Shown one piece after another: positions 22,722 to 34,109 of a stretch of DNA of 64,000 bases (the stretch's first letter is position 1; each line of letters opens with the position of its first letter). Both the position numbers and the translations under genes were made by a program. Origin of the DNA: Maratus speciosus. Its lineage: Eukaryota; Arthropoda; Arachnida; Araneae; Salticidae. The DNA is taken from the NCBI GenBank assembly GCA_963932465.1, contig OZ010791.1, positions 153,309,915 through 153,373,914 of the forward strand, written 5' to 3'. The notes under the pieces are model-generated. The model had not been told where the DNA came from. It worked only from the letters and a program-made list of their open reading frames with translations, and ran no database searches.

Positions 22722-23270
22722 CGTTCTTGGGGACTGGGAAGCCCTATATCCGCCATGTTAAATTCACCAACTTTATGTATCTTTTTCTCAGAAATGGTGA
22801 AAGATAGAGGTCTAGATTTTTTAGAGTAGTTTGAATAAGATGCTTTACGTATTTTAACAGACCATTTTCGTTCTAAAGTGATTGTGAGATTTCTTCATGT
22901 AGCAGTCTGAAATGTAATTGTTTTAAGAGGACCGGGATAGCCGTATCTCCGCCGTGTTAAATTCACCAACTGTTTTTTTGGTAGTTAGAATAACATCTTT
23001 TATATACTTTAACTGACCATTTTCTTTCTAAGTGAAACTGAAAAAATATTATTAATTTTTTATTGAAAATCATTTTTAAATTAGCCTTTTCACTGCCTAA
23101 AATAAATAATTATTAGCAAATCATCAAACCCCTGTGTTAATGTATGTAAAACTTGATATTCTAACTACCATAAAAAATCTAGAACCCTATCGTTCACCAT
23201 TTCTGAGAAAAAGGTACATAAAGTTGGTGAATTTAACATGGCGGAGATAGGGCTTACCCGGTCCCCTTAA
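22722..23270. mobile_element. Nested TTAA-type MITEs with GGGGACCGGG ends
   Basis: A TTAA-flanked element at 22927-23266 has ends GAGGACCGGGATAGCCGTAT and, in inverse, GGGGACCGGGTAAGCCCTAT, both followed by CTCCGCC.TGTTAAATTCACCAACT. A third copy of the same end, in direct orientation, starts at about 22726 (GGGGACTGGGAAGCCC), so two left ends face one right end. The right arm matches the outer left end more closely and for longer, including TTTTTCTCAGAAATGGTGAA, so the outer pair is probably the original element. The 91-codon frame at 22532 runs into it and is not a gene. Confidence 0.7.
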
Positions 23271-23493
23271 GAAGTCAGGAGAAAAAGCTAAAATTCCTAA
23301 TTCGTTAAAAAAAAAAAAAAAAAAAAAAAAAACTATGAAAACGTTAAAAATTTGTTATGCGCTTGGTTCTGGGTGTTAAAACAAAATAGATCTTATATCA
23401 CGTGTTGGTGTTTTCTGAACGGAATAAATTTCTGCGTTTCTCATTCAAACTTTGTTTTTCGTTTGTTTATATGCATATAATTAATATTAAAAT
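23271..23493. other. Spacer with A26 run
   Basis: Contains a run of about 26 A at 23307-23332 and AT-rich DNA. Nothing else is seen. Confidence 0.45.
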
Positions 23494-25085
23494 AAAATAT
23501 ACAATATGAACTTTAAAAAACTCACTATGGTTTACTTAAAAGGCAACTAAAGTAATAGAAGAGATGTTACAAGTTAAAATACATTTTATTTAAAAACTTC
23601 TTACTACTTTCGGGCTTTCCCAAGCCCTTGATCAGAGAATATTTAATAACTGATTGCCGTTTATTTATACAAATATGTCGCTTCGTTTTGAAATGAGAGC
23701 CAATAATTATTAGAATTGAAAGTATAGCAAATCATTTCATCTCATTAGGTAGCAGTCTCTTGAATTGAATTTAAATAGAGAAAATATATATTAACTGCAG
23801 TTCCATTTATTTTATTACATCACTTTTTTTCTCATTACGCACTTTCCTTTTAATCGAGTAGCTGGACAACCGAAGTAGCAGTGTTTCAGGTTAAATTTGC
23901 ATAGAAGAAATTAAAGTTTATAGTACGGCAGTTAACTATTCTTCAATCTGAAACAGTGCTACTTCGATTGTTTAGCTACGCAATTAAAAGGAAATTGACG
24001 TATGAGAAAAAAGTGATGTAATAAAGTGGATGGAATAGTAGGAGAGCTGTTGAACATTTTTGAGTAGGTATTTGAGGCACCCTGAAAATTTGTGAAACAC
24101 TTCTTTTGTAATGCCTGAATACAAAATCGAATGTCTGGCTGAAGGATCGTGGCCCAAAAACTGTGCCAGACACGTGTCAAGTGCCATTTTTTGACTACAC
24201 AAAAAAGGTATTTAAGGCACGCTGAGATTGATACAGAATAATATTTATACTTAGAAAAAAATATTTTGAAAATGACAGACACTTTAGTCGACCGAAAAAC
24301 TGTACCAGACACGTGTCAAGTGCCATTTTTTGACTACCCAAAAAAGGTATTTGAGGCACGCTGAGATTGAGGCAGAATAATATTTATGCTTAGAAAAAAA
24401 TATTTTGAAAATGACAGACACTTTAGTCGGCACAAAATCTGTGCCAGACACGTGTCAAGTGCCATTTTGCCAAAAATGGCACGTGTCAAAAATGGCACAT
24501 TTTTGGCAAAATGGCACTTGACACGTGTCTGGCACAGATTTTGGGCCGACTAAATTGTCTGTTATTTTCAAAATATTTTTTTCTAAGTATAAATATTATT
24601 CTGTCTCAATCTCAGCGTGCCTTTTTTGGGTAGTCAAAAATGGCACTTGACACGTGTCTGGCACAGTTTTTGGGCCACGATCCTTCAGCCAGACATTCGA
24701 TTTTGTATTCAGGCATTACAAAAGAAGTGTTGCACAAATTTTCAGGGTGCCTCAAATACCTTCCCTAAAATGTTTAACAGCTCTTGGACTAGAACTGCAG
24801 CTGATATATATTTTCTCTACTTAAATTCAATTCAAGAGACTGCTACTTCTACTTTCAACTCTAATAATTATTGGATCTCATTTCAAAACGAAGTGACGTA
24901 TTTGTTTAAATAAATGGCAATCAGTTATTAAATATTATCTGATGAAGGGCTTGGGAAAGCCCGATAGTACTAAGAAGTTTTTAAATAAAATAGTATATAT
25001 TTTTAACTTGTAACATCTCTTCTATTATTTTAGTCGCCTTTTAAGTAAAACAGTGAGATTTTTAAAGTTCATATTATATTTTATG
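23494..25085. repeat. 1.6-kb composite palindrome
   Basis: Outer arms 23494-23800 and 24780-25085 are inverted copies (for example CGGGCTTTCCCAAGCCCTTG against CAAGGGCTTGGGAAAGCCCG-like sequence). An inner pair (24050-24475 with 24490-24775) meets at a tight centre near 24480 with a GCCAAAAATGGCACGTGTC core. The left arm additionally holds a separate hairpin (23812-23895 with 23948-24030) and an extra copy of a ~140-bp unit (starts near 24159 and 24299). Minus-strand frames of up to 117 codons here arise from the repeats and are not considered genes. No clear TSD. Confidence 0.85.
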
Positions 25086-25385
25086 TTTGAATCAAAGTGA
25101 AGTTTTGCGTTTCGTCTTAGGATTTTGTTTACAATTAGTATTGTTACGATGCATCAAAAAGTGTTTCCCCTCATTGACTCTGTCCACTACTGAAAGAGCT
25201 CAGAACTAGTTGTGCCACGTGTCCCCATTTACGCGGGACGTCTCGATTTTCAGGAGTTTCAAGACCCATTACGCGTAACCACTTACACGGGACGCTAAAA
25301 GTCCTGATTTTATCAGGATGCACAAATTCTTTTAAATTTTGTTTCGTACCATGTTATTCGTTAGTCTCCATCGAGTGGAACTCAA
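25086..25385. other. Spacer, no gene seen
   Basis: A local near-repeat is present: a TTTACGCGGGACG phrase at about 25230 and a TTACACGGGACG phrase at about 25285, with related TTACGCG nearby. This may be a remnant of a short direct repeat. No coding region recognised. Confidence 0.4.
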
Positions 25386-25718
25386 TACAGTAAAATCGCA
25401 AAAGTAGAAACTCTCTATAACGGATTTTGTAAAATGATTCTGCCGAAAGGAATTCTGTACAAATCTACCTGCTAACACATAAACCTGTCTAAAACGGAAT
25501 AATTTTCTAAACTTTATCGATTCTGTTTTGGCTGCTATTGTACTTTGTTTAGTAAAAATTGTGAAAGCCGAACTTGTTTATAACGGAATCCTGTCTTAAA
25601 CGTAAAAAGTCCCTCGTCACTACGGAAGGAATACCACACAACTATAAATAACTGTACAATCAGAAACCCCTCCAAAATGAAATTTCTCATCCATTCAGCT
25701 TTCACAGATTTTACTGTA
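25386..25718. mobile_element. TA-flanked pogo-like MITE with CAGTAAAATC ends
   Basis: A 329-bp element (25388-25716) with CAGTAAAATC at the left and its inverse GATTTTACTG at the right, each next to TA. The interior contains CTCTATAACGG and GTTTATAACGGAATCC, phrases typical of pogo/Tigger-type ends. A related right end (GATTTTACTGTA) occurs near 44721-44732, and similar left ends near 33120 and 57713. Confidence 0.65.
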
Positions 25719-26220
25719 TAAGATTAATTATTCTGTTTATTTAGCACAGTAAACCTACGAAGACAGAATTTCAAGTGGCCGGGAAAATATTCCGTATTAG
25801 ACAAGTTTATGTCTTAGCAAGTATAATTGTATGATTTTCCGTCCGTAGTTACCATGAATTTTTTACATTTAAATGAAGATTTTATTATAGATAAGAACCG
25901 TTTTCAAAGAATTTACTGTATTTTTATCTCCCGATTTAGAAGCCCTTGTCCCGCTTTTCTTGTCTCCTTGTCCCACTTTTAGTGACAGTGGACCTGGCAA
26001 CGTTATTCAGAACCATTAAAGTGCTGGTCCTTATCTTGCGGTTGGAATAATGGGTCGTAATCATGGTTACGGATCATGGGTCGTATTTTGGATGACGATG
26101 GGTACTAGAACCTCATTTCAAAAATCAAAGCCGTAATCAATAATGACATATTAACAATATTCGAGTTCAAATGGTGTCTTTTGAGGTCCTCGCTAAGCCA
26201 CTCTCGCCGCAGGTATCAGT
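25719..26220. other. Spacer, possible further pogo-like fragment
   Basis: GCACAGTAAACCTACGAAGAC near 25745 resembles the tip of the adjacent pogo-like MITE, but no partner end was found. The remainder is AT-rich with no frame of interest. Confidence 0.35.
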
Positions 26221-26221
26221 A

Positions 26222-26224
26222 CAC

Positions 26225-26268
<44 letters not shown>

Positions 26269-26625
26269 GTAAAGTTACTAAAATTTCCCTAGGAAACTGG
26301 GATTCCTAGAACTTTTTATGTAACGTCAACAACAAAAATTCATATAACAGATACACTTTTGCACCGTAAATCAAAAAATCTGTAAGGTTACTAATAATTT
26401 TTTAGGAAACTGGGATTCCTAGAATTTTTTATGCAACTGCAACCCGGGTTACAGATAAGATTTTAGTAAGATTCTTTTGTACAGCTACAGATTTCTGTAG
26501 CTTTACAAAAACTAGTTTTGTAGATTTACATCTTTTTTGTACAGTGTACAGATGAAATTTTAGTAATCATGCAGATTTTTGTAACTTTTCATCTGTAGAA
26601 TTACAGATTTTTTTTTTCAGCGTAT
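26222..26625. mobile_element. MITE with CACTGTAAAAA ends and internal duplication
   Basis: Starts CACTGTA followed by about 39 A (26228-26266) and ends near ...TTTTTTTTTCAGCG, an imperfect inverse. GGAAACTGGGATTCCTAGAA occurs twice, about 110 bp apart (near 26294 and 26404), and CTGTAGCTTTACA/ATCTGTAGAATTACAG phrases repeat in both orientations. Related by its tips to the elements at 11253 and 37590. An alternative right boundary is TACAGTG near 26544. Confidence 0.5.
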
Positions 26626-26879
26626 GAGAGAGTTTGTCCACCAAATAATTGATGTTTTGTAAGCTGTTACTTGCAGTATTTAAAATCTCAGTGACATTCT
26701 GCTCATTACAATCATACTGTTTTGATTTTTTTCTTACTTCAAAATCTGACTAGAATAGTGTCGATTTTCAATATTTATTGAATAGAAAATGCTTCTTTTT
26801 CAATTAATCTTTATTTCCATTAACAATTTATCTTACTCTTTATAGAAAAAGTCACTATAGATTAAAAAAAAAAAAAAAA

Positions 26880-28015
26880 CATCCATTTAATGTTAATGAT
26901 GATACGTTTATGAAAATGTTTTGGGCATCTTTTAAAAATATTTTTATATATATTTTTTTAATTTTTATGAATAAATATATTGGTAAAATTGTATAGTATT
27001 GAAAACTTTTCCATCGTATTATTTCAATAGCTTGTAATATTTCAACACCTCCCATTTCTGCTAAAATTTGTGAGCCACGATTCTTTCCATCAATGTCTAA
27101 TCGTCAAAAACATTCATTTAATGTATGATACGTTTATGGGAACGTTTTAAACATGCATCTTTTAAGAACATTTTTTTTATTTTTTTGTAATTTTTTTATA
27201 AATAAATATATTGGTAAAATTATATATTGAAAATTTTTCCATCGCGTGTTATTGCAATAGCTTGTAATATTTCAACACCTCCCATTTCTGCTAAAAATTT
27301 GTGAGTCATGATTCTTTCCATGAATGTCTAATCGTCAAAAACAGTCATTTAATGTTAATGACATGATACGTTTCTGGGAATGTTTTGGGCATCTTTTAAA
27401 AAACATTTTTATATATTTTTTTTTGTAATTTTTTATAAATATATTGGTAAAATTGTATAGTATTGAAAACTTTTCTATCGTATTATTTCAATAGCTTGTA
27501 ATATTTCAACACCTCCCATTTCTGCTAAAATTTGTGAGTCATGGATTCTTTCCATGAATGTCTAATCGTCAAATACATTCATTTAATGTTAATGATATGA
27601 TACGTTTATGGGGATGTTTTGGACATGCATCTTTTAAAAACATTTTTATATTTTTTTGTCAATTTTTATAAATAAATATATTGGTAAAATTGTATAGTAT
27701 TGAAAACTTTTATTTTTCAACACCTCCCATTTCTGCTAAAATTTGTGAGTCATGGATTCTCTCCATTAATCTTTAATTGTCAAAAACATTCATTTAATGT
27801 AAATGATTTGATACGTTTATGGGAATGTTTTGGGCATGCATCTTTTAAAAATATTTATGTATTTTTTAAATTTTTATAAATAATATTGGTAAAATTGTAT
27901 ATTGAAAACTTTCCCATCGCGTATTATTTCAATAGCTTGTAATATTTCAACACCTCCCATTTCTGCTAAAAATTTGTGAGTCATGATTCTTTTCATGAAT
28001 GTCTAATCAATAAAA
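26880..28015. repeat. Five ~230-bp tandem repeats
   Basis: Unit starts (CATTCATTTAATG) lie at 26880, 27111, 27342, 27576 and 27787, giving spacings of 231, 231, 234 and 211 bp; the last unit ends near 28015. Each unit contains ATGATACGTTTATGGGAATG, ATAAATATATTGGTAAAATT and CAACACCTCCCATTTCTGC. The fourth unit lacks a block of about 25 bp around CCATCGTATTATTTCAATAG. Units are slightly diverged and not coding. The array ends 47 bp before the TSD of the 4.6-kb hAT element. Confidence 0.9.
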
Positions 28016-30308
28016 ACCTATGCGTTTAGAAATTGCGGCCAGTTTGGAAACTGGGCGTAGGTATAGGCAGTAGGGCTGGACGATATCAAAAATTTAATAT
28101 CGCAATATATCAACGAGTTAATATCAATATCGGTGATATATCGCGATAACTACTTTAAAGTGTGAGGGAATAGAAAAATTTCTTATTGCTAAAGACAAAT
28201 GGTATAGTAGGAATAATTTTATTGCAAATAGCTGTAGGAAGCAAAGAATTAATGTTTTATACCTATTTGCTCACGCAATATTCTTTATATATATATATAT
28301 ATATATATATGATACAAATAAATACTTTAGAAAAAGGAACCAATATTCGTTATCTATTTGCACTTATATCATTGATTACATAGTGGTTTTCTTTAGCTTG
28401 TTCTCGATTCTTCCTGTTTTATGTATTATTTATAACTTTTTAACTATTTAATTTTATCGCGTAAACGGAGAATATTATTTAAAAAAAAAACTTTACTAGA
28501 TAAACTAAACAGTTCTCAATTTTAGGACGTTGATGATTTTAAAATGATTAAAAGAAGTGAAAAGCAAAAACTGAAACAGATTTAATGTCATAATTGCATG
28601 TACTCGTAATTAAATAGTCTTCAGTGAATGACAGATGCAGCAGAAATTTTATTTTTTAATCTTTTTCTAAGAGTATCAATACCTTCTTAATAGTTAAAAT
28701 ATTAAGAAAATTTCTCTGTCTTTATACCTTCATATTTATTTATCTATGGATGAATAAAACATTAAAATTTTTAAAATATACATATTCAAATCCCATTTGG
28801 AAATAGACTAAGGAAAGTTCACTTTTTTATAAATATTTTGTAAATAACATCTAGACCCATAACAACATATTTTTCCAGAAAGAAACTAACAAAAAAGAAA
28901 AACTTACCATAAAATTCTACTTGATTACGCAAAATACTCGGTTTGATATTTAAATCTGTTTTTTATTTCGAAAGTGCCACTGAATTTAAAAGGGAAAAAA
29001 AATGTTGCAAATGAAAAAAAATAAAAATAAAATAAAGTTATTGGCTAACAAAAACAAATACATAAACAAAACAATCGATATTCTGCATTAGATTTCAAGA
29101 AGTTCGAAATCAGAGAGTCTTGGTTAGTTCAAAGAAATCATTGCATTATAAATTTATGAAAATACTCATAACATTTATTTTAAAAGATTAATAAACAAAA
29201 AAATTTAAAACATTAATAATCATATAATTGTTTACAAATGAATATACATCTTATAGATACCCACGCCTTGTCCGGATGTCTTTTTAAAAAGCCGTCATGA
29301 CAGAAAACTCCACCTCCCCCCCCCCTCATTTTAGCGCGAGAACACATTATTCAAATCCTATTCTTTTAAATGGTATAAAAAGGACCTTGAAAGTGACATC
29401 AAGTTTGTAGTGCTTAAGTGCAGAGAAAAAAAAAACAGTTGCAAGCAAACAAAAAAAGAAAGAATGAAAATCAAAATCTTCTTTTCCTTACTGTTAAAAA
29501 AATAATAATAATCAATATATCCATATCTCCTATGTAAATTCACCGATTTCTTTCAAATTTTCAGCTAGTTGAAATAATAGTAAATTAGGCTGTGTAAGAA
29601 ATTTTTATTAAAATTTAATTATTTATTAGAAAGTTACAACGCCTTCCGAAACTTCGAATGAAAAGCAGGAGCGCATCTGCAGTTTATTTTCGTTTATTCA
29701 CCTCGCTCCGAGAAATCGGAAGTCATATGTTTACACAATCAGATCATTATGTTTTTAAATGCAGAAAGAAACCATGGATAGAGCTTTTATTTGTTTATTT
29801 TTTCTTTTTAACTCAAATATCTACTTTAGTTTTATTATTTTTAAGTACTATCTTTTTTCAGTATTGTAAACGTGTTTCTGATATAAATAATTTGCGGGGA
29901 AAGAGAGTGTTCAATGTGGATAGATTTTTTTTTCTTACATTAAAAAAATTCGCTATTAAAACATCTGCTTTAATATTATGGTTTTTTAGTATTGAAAACG
30001 CATTCTTGACGTAAATCACTCACTGTTTTTTGTATTTTGGGAGAGGAGGTGGGGTGGAGGGCGGCGGTAGATATATATATATAATTTTAATTAAAATGAA
30101 ACGAAATTCGGAATCGCCAAGGTCCAATGGCTGCTGGATTTCGAATTTTGTATTTATGTATAAAAATTAAAGTACTGGATTTTTCAGATTATTTGTGCGT
30201 CTGTGCCGGCCATAGAATATGGTATATCAATTTTAGTGATCTTGATCTGATCACTTAAGCAATTATAAGCACTAGTGTTGACTCTAAGCTGCTTTAGCAG
30301 GGCGCAGC

Positions 30309-30438
30309 GGCCGGCGGCCCTTTTTAATTCTATTTTACGCCTGGCGGCCCTTTTTATTTCTATTTTGGCCCCCGGCGGCTCTTTCGAAATTCTTCCGATG
30401 CGCCCGGCTGCCTTTTTAATACTTCCTATACGCCCCGT
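30309..30438. repeat. Four 30-bp GC-rich tandem units
   Basis: Units CGGCGGCCCTTTTTAATTCT plus ATTTTACGCC repeat at 30-bp spacing with increasing divergence (the third is about 32 bp). The 30-bp period keeps a plus-strand frame open (30275-30514), giving a repeated RPAALFxSIL-like decapeptide, but I see no gene context. The block is much more GC-rich than its surroundings and may be imported sequence inside the hAT element. Confidence 0.7.
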
Positions 30439-30829
30439 GGCAATTCAGTTGATCTCGGAAAATATCACAAATTCTAGGGACTCTAAACAAACCAGCTCAA
30501 AATATTTTTTGTAAACAAGGTACAAGTGTGCCCTTTTATTAGAATAGTATTCCCTTTTTGAGAAAAGTATCCTTTTTCAGAAACACTAAGCACGTAAACC
30601 TATAAAATTTTTAATGTAAATTAAAATGAAAGGAAAATGTGGTTAAAGAAAATCCAAACTTTTAAACAATGAAAAAAGAAAATAGATTTTTAAATTCTTA
30701 CTCTGTAGTTTTTTAAGCAAAAATAAAGCTTCAAAATTTCTATTAAAAATGTATTATATAACTATTATTTTTACCAAAAAATAGAGAGAGAAAAGTAAAG
30801 TAAGGGAAACTATCAATTCAACGTATACT

Positions 30830-31260
30830 ACAAAAAAGTTCAAACCCGACCCAGTCTTCAAATTAGATTCTTGCATCGTCTCAGGTTACCCGAACCCGAC
30901 CCGACACGCGGTTCGTGTAGACCAACCATCTTAAAAGAAAGTCGGGAATATATTTTATGAAAAAAACTATATAATTGAACATTAATGAGTGTATATGTAT
31001 TCAATTTTGTACTAAAAAGATAAATTTGATATTTCAGAATAATTCTTTTTTATATTGTATTAAAATATGAATTTATTTTCTTCCACTTCGAGTTTGTGAT
31101 GAAGTGTGCCGGGTGTCGGTCGGGTTGACTTTAAGAAGAGTTTTCGGGTTTGGCTCTGGTAAGACGCGACCCGTGCCGCACTACACCCCAAGTGAGCAGA
31201 AAAAAAGCCCGACCTAGCCTGCATGTCCAGAGCAAAAAGCAAACACGGCTTCAGTCTAAT
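30830..31260. repeat. GC-richer patch with CCCGAACCCGACCCG phrases
   Basis: ACCCGAACCCGACCCGACAC near 30890 and inverse-like phrases (GTCGGTCGGGTTGACTTT near 31120, TTTTCGGGTTTGGC near 31141) suggest a short inverted-repeat element in this segment. Boundaries and TSD could not be fixed. Overlapping frames on both strands (31060-31242, 31150-31365) have no recognisable domain. Confidence 0.35.
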
Positions 31261-31628
31261 GACACGAAGTTAATCCAAGCGTTCCAGCCCAGTTTGCAGA
31301 CATCCAGTATAATGCCATTTAATAATATTACATTTACAGACTTTAAAAATAAGGCCCAGATGTAGTAATATTTTTTATTTTTATTGTTCTTTTTTATCTT
31401 TTTGCTCATTTATGTCATTTTTTAAAACATGATTTTTTTTTGTCTTATTTAAAATTAAAGAAATTATATAATAAAAAAAAAATCAGAAATATATTTTCAT
31501 TGAAAAATTACAACTGGAATTCGTTTAACTAATTTCCACGCCCGTGTGAATATTATCAATAAAATCAATCAGTAAAGTAAATCTTATAAATAAAGTAAAT
31601 CAGTAAAATAAAGTAAATCAATTCTTAC

Positions 31629-31746
31629 CTTGAATGTAGTCCATCATATTGTAGAGGATGATTATAGCTAAGATGGCTCCATAAATTAGAAGTAGCTTTT
31701 GCAAATACCGGTCGAACGCATATACTGCATACTGCAATTTTTTCAT
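31629..31746 (-). CDS. Candidate first exon: type II membrane-anchor N-terminus
   Basis: Reading the minus strand from ATG at 31746, 39 codons run without a stop to ...YIQ and then CAAG|GTAAGA, an excellent splice donor at 31629/31628. The peptide starts MKKLQYAVYAFDRYLQK, followed by a hydrophobic segment LLLIYGAILAIIILY (residues 18-32), then NMMDYIQ. A short basic tail plus one membrane span is the layout of Golgi type II enzymes and small single-pass proteins; I do not recognise the specific gene. The intron would begin in phase 1. No partner exon was found downstream (lower coordinates). It lies inside a hAT element, so it could be a captured host exon. It could also be a chance frame. 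Confidence 0.35.
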
Positions 31747-31991
31747 TTATTACTTCACCATTTTCATTACCTGGGCATCCAAAATATTGCCACACGTTAC
31801 TCTTAGCCTCTTTTTTTTAAATCACTTGATTATAATTCGGGCAATTTACCCGACACCGTACGTTCATCTTACTATAAAATATAAAATCACTGACGATAAC
31901 TCGCTCGAGAAGACCATACGAACGAGCATTGAATGAAGCCTATAGACAATAGCAATTATTGACTCAACAATGAACAGATGTTCTAGCTCAT

Positions 31992-32491
31992 GTCATTGGC
32001 CAGGACGTATCAAACTTGATATGTTCTAATATGTCTAGACCAATAGTAGCAGCGAAATTAAATCAACGACGATTAAAACATTATTCAGTAACGAACAGAC
32101 ATATGTATGTTGATATATTAGAATATGAATTATTCTGGGTCTGGGATATCAACGAAAGACAGATTATCACAGGAGGGGAGTTTAGAATAAAGCGGGGCTG
32201 CGAATAAATGCATCTATCGGATGAGAGAAAGGATTGAAGAAGTCATTGGCCAGGACGTATCAAAGACTTGATATGTTCTAATATGTCTAAACCAATAGTA
32301 GCAGCGAAATTAAAACAACGACGATTAAACCATTATTCAGTAACGAACGGATATATGTATGTTGATATATTAGAATATGAATTAGTCTGGGTCTGGGATA
32401 TGAACGAAAGACAGATTATCACGGGAGGGAATTTAGAATAAAGAGGGGCTGCGAATAAATGCATCTATCGGATGAGAGAAAGGTTTGAAGA
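31992..32491. repeat. Two tandem 250-bp units
   Basis: GTCATTGGCCAGGACGTATC starts both units at 31992 and 32242; identity is high, with a few substitutions and a 2-base indel, through ...ATGAGAGAAAGG(A/T)TTGAAGAAG. A 63-codon plus-strand frame in unit 1 is not preserved in unit 2 and is not considered a gene. The duplication lies inside the 4.6-kb hAT element, upstream (on the minus strand) of the candidate exon. Confidence 0.85.
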
Positions 32492-33676
32492 AGTTATTGG
32501 TTACGCAATATTCGGCGCTTTTTCTCCTTGCGGTTCGAAGTCGTGGTGCGGGAAAAAAATGTTATTGGGATATATAAGTACAGCCAGAGATTAGATATCG
32601 CTATTGGGATATATCGTTAGAGTCAGAGCTTGCATATTGTTATTGCGATAGTTAAAAAATATCAATATTTGACCGATATATTGATAATTAATCCAGCCCT
32701 AATAGGCAGTGTCGATCTTCGAAAATCATTTTACGGGAACGATGCCATAATTGTGTTGCAGCACATTATAAAATAAATGAGTAGCAAATAAATAAAAATG
32801 ACAAAGTGTATATATTTTGAGAGGTGAAAGCTCTTTTTTTTTTTCTGATGATAATCATAATGCACTTCTGAGTATTATTTTTGTTTAAAACAAAACTGTT
32901 TGCAAACAGAATTTTTGACTTCTCTCCAAGAAATAATCAAGGTAAGTTTATTACTTTTAGTAATTCCTACTACAAATCACTATAGTATAGATCTAAACTA
33001 GATCGAGATCATTATAGCATAAATATTAGATGCATATCATAGGCGTAACCAGCCTTTTGAACGGGGGGGTGCCCAGACTTTTTAACCTGAACATGTTGGA
33101 TACAAACACTATCTTATATAGTAAAACCTCCTAAAACGAATCCCATAAAAGCGAACGAGTTTCCGTTTTAGACAGTTTTTCATCTTAGAAGGTATAATTG
33201 TGTGGTATTTCTTTTAAAAAGGGCTCAAACGCGATTTTTGTTTGCGTGAGGAGGGTTGAGAAGGGGTTCAAAGCATTATGACTAAATCTAATGGTAAAAA
33301 AAAAAAAAATGTAAATGTCCTTGCAGCAGTGATATAAGACAGTGACTAAGTGTTGTCACAACTGTAAAACCTTTTGGCACCCTAACTTCTTATAAAGATT
33401 AAAAAAGGCCTTTAATCATGCTGGAAACTTCTATAGGCGCAGGGGAACACTTTATGAGATCTAAAATTATCTCAGTCAAAGTCTTGTAGATGAAATTTTG
33501 CCGGATGATAAATCTCAGATAATACACGCGGTACATCAGTACATGCGTACGAAATTTTTTCAGAATGTGACTCCATGACTTCTTAGGGATCACTGGAGGG
33601 ATCCAAGAAATTTTGGAGGAAAGTCTATATAAATAATTATTATAATATTATAAATAATTATAATATTCATTAATAG

Positions 33677-33851
33677 CATAATTTCCTGCCTATAATCCGC
33701 GGCTCAAACAATCATGTTTCGACCCAGAAATTTTATTTCATTATTTAAGTTAAATATTTATCGCGATTTAATAAGTCACGTTTTATGAAACAAGATTTCT
33801 GGGTCTGAACCTAATTGTTTGATCCGCAGATTATAGGCCGGAAATTACGGT
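33677..33851. mobile_element. Palindromic MITE with GTAATTTCCGGCCTATAAT ends
   Basis: Arms ATAATTTCCTGCCTATAATC (left) and, in inverse, GTAATTTCCGGCCTATAATC (right) pair for about 55 bp, through CAAACAAT and GACCCAGAAAT, around an AT-rich centre. A lone similar end (TAATTTCCGGCGTATAATGC) occurs near 59840. TSD not clear. Nested in the tentative 33038-36487 element. Confidence 0.7.
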
Positions 33852-34109
33852 AATTCAGGTTTTTTACCCCAGAGTGTGTTGAATATATTAGGTAAAGCAG
33901 GTCATGATAATATACACTAAATTTTATCAAGATGATAAAAATTATACTATTATGATGCGACTGCAATAATAAAGATAGGTGCTTGTATGTCTCTGTGTGT
34001 GTGTACGCGCCGCGCGCTGAGCTCTGAAAAAACAATGCAGCCTGCACCCGTAAGATTTGACAGGACCTGTATGCCTGAACTCATGCATACGGAAGACAAC
34101 TTCTGGAAT

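Larger units (their letters stand above)
28063..32709. mobile_element. 4.6-kb hAT element with perfect 8-bp TSD
   Basis: The element spans 28071-32701. The left end TAGGGCTGGACGATATCAAA and the inverse right end TAGGGCTGGATTAATTATCA share the TAGGGCTGG tip and a repeated ATATCG-rich subterminal region, both hAT hallmarks. ATAGGCAG is duplicated at 28063-28070 and 32702-32709. The length is that of an autonomous hAT, but I find no transposase motif on either strand. The interior instead holds a GC-rich minisatellite, a 2 x 250-bp duplication and a splice-bounded exon-like segment at 31629-31746, so it may be a cargo-carrying derivative. Confidence 0.8.

Noticed and set aside
23959..24312. Minus-strand frames up to 117 codons with shared WHLTRVWHSFWATILQPDI sequence on both strands
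   Set aside because: The shared peptide arises because the sequence is an inverted repeat; no gene context, motif or codon bias supports coding.
29658..30014. 118-codon plus-strand frame inside the 4.6-kb hAT
   Set aside because: Phe/Leu-rich from T runs, no transposase motif such as the hAT C-terminal dimerisation block, and no homolog recognised.
30840..30920. CCCGAACCCGACCCG tract as telomere-like or satellite DNA
   Set aside because: Only a handful of imperfect units, no TTAGG-type repeat, and inverse phrases nearby point to a small inverted-repeat element instead.
32515..32545. GCGGTTCGAAGTCGTGG resembling a tRNA B box
   Set aside because: No matching A box at the right distance and no cloverleaf; it lies in the hAT subterminal region.
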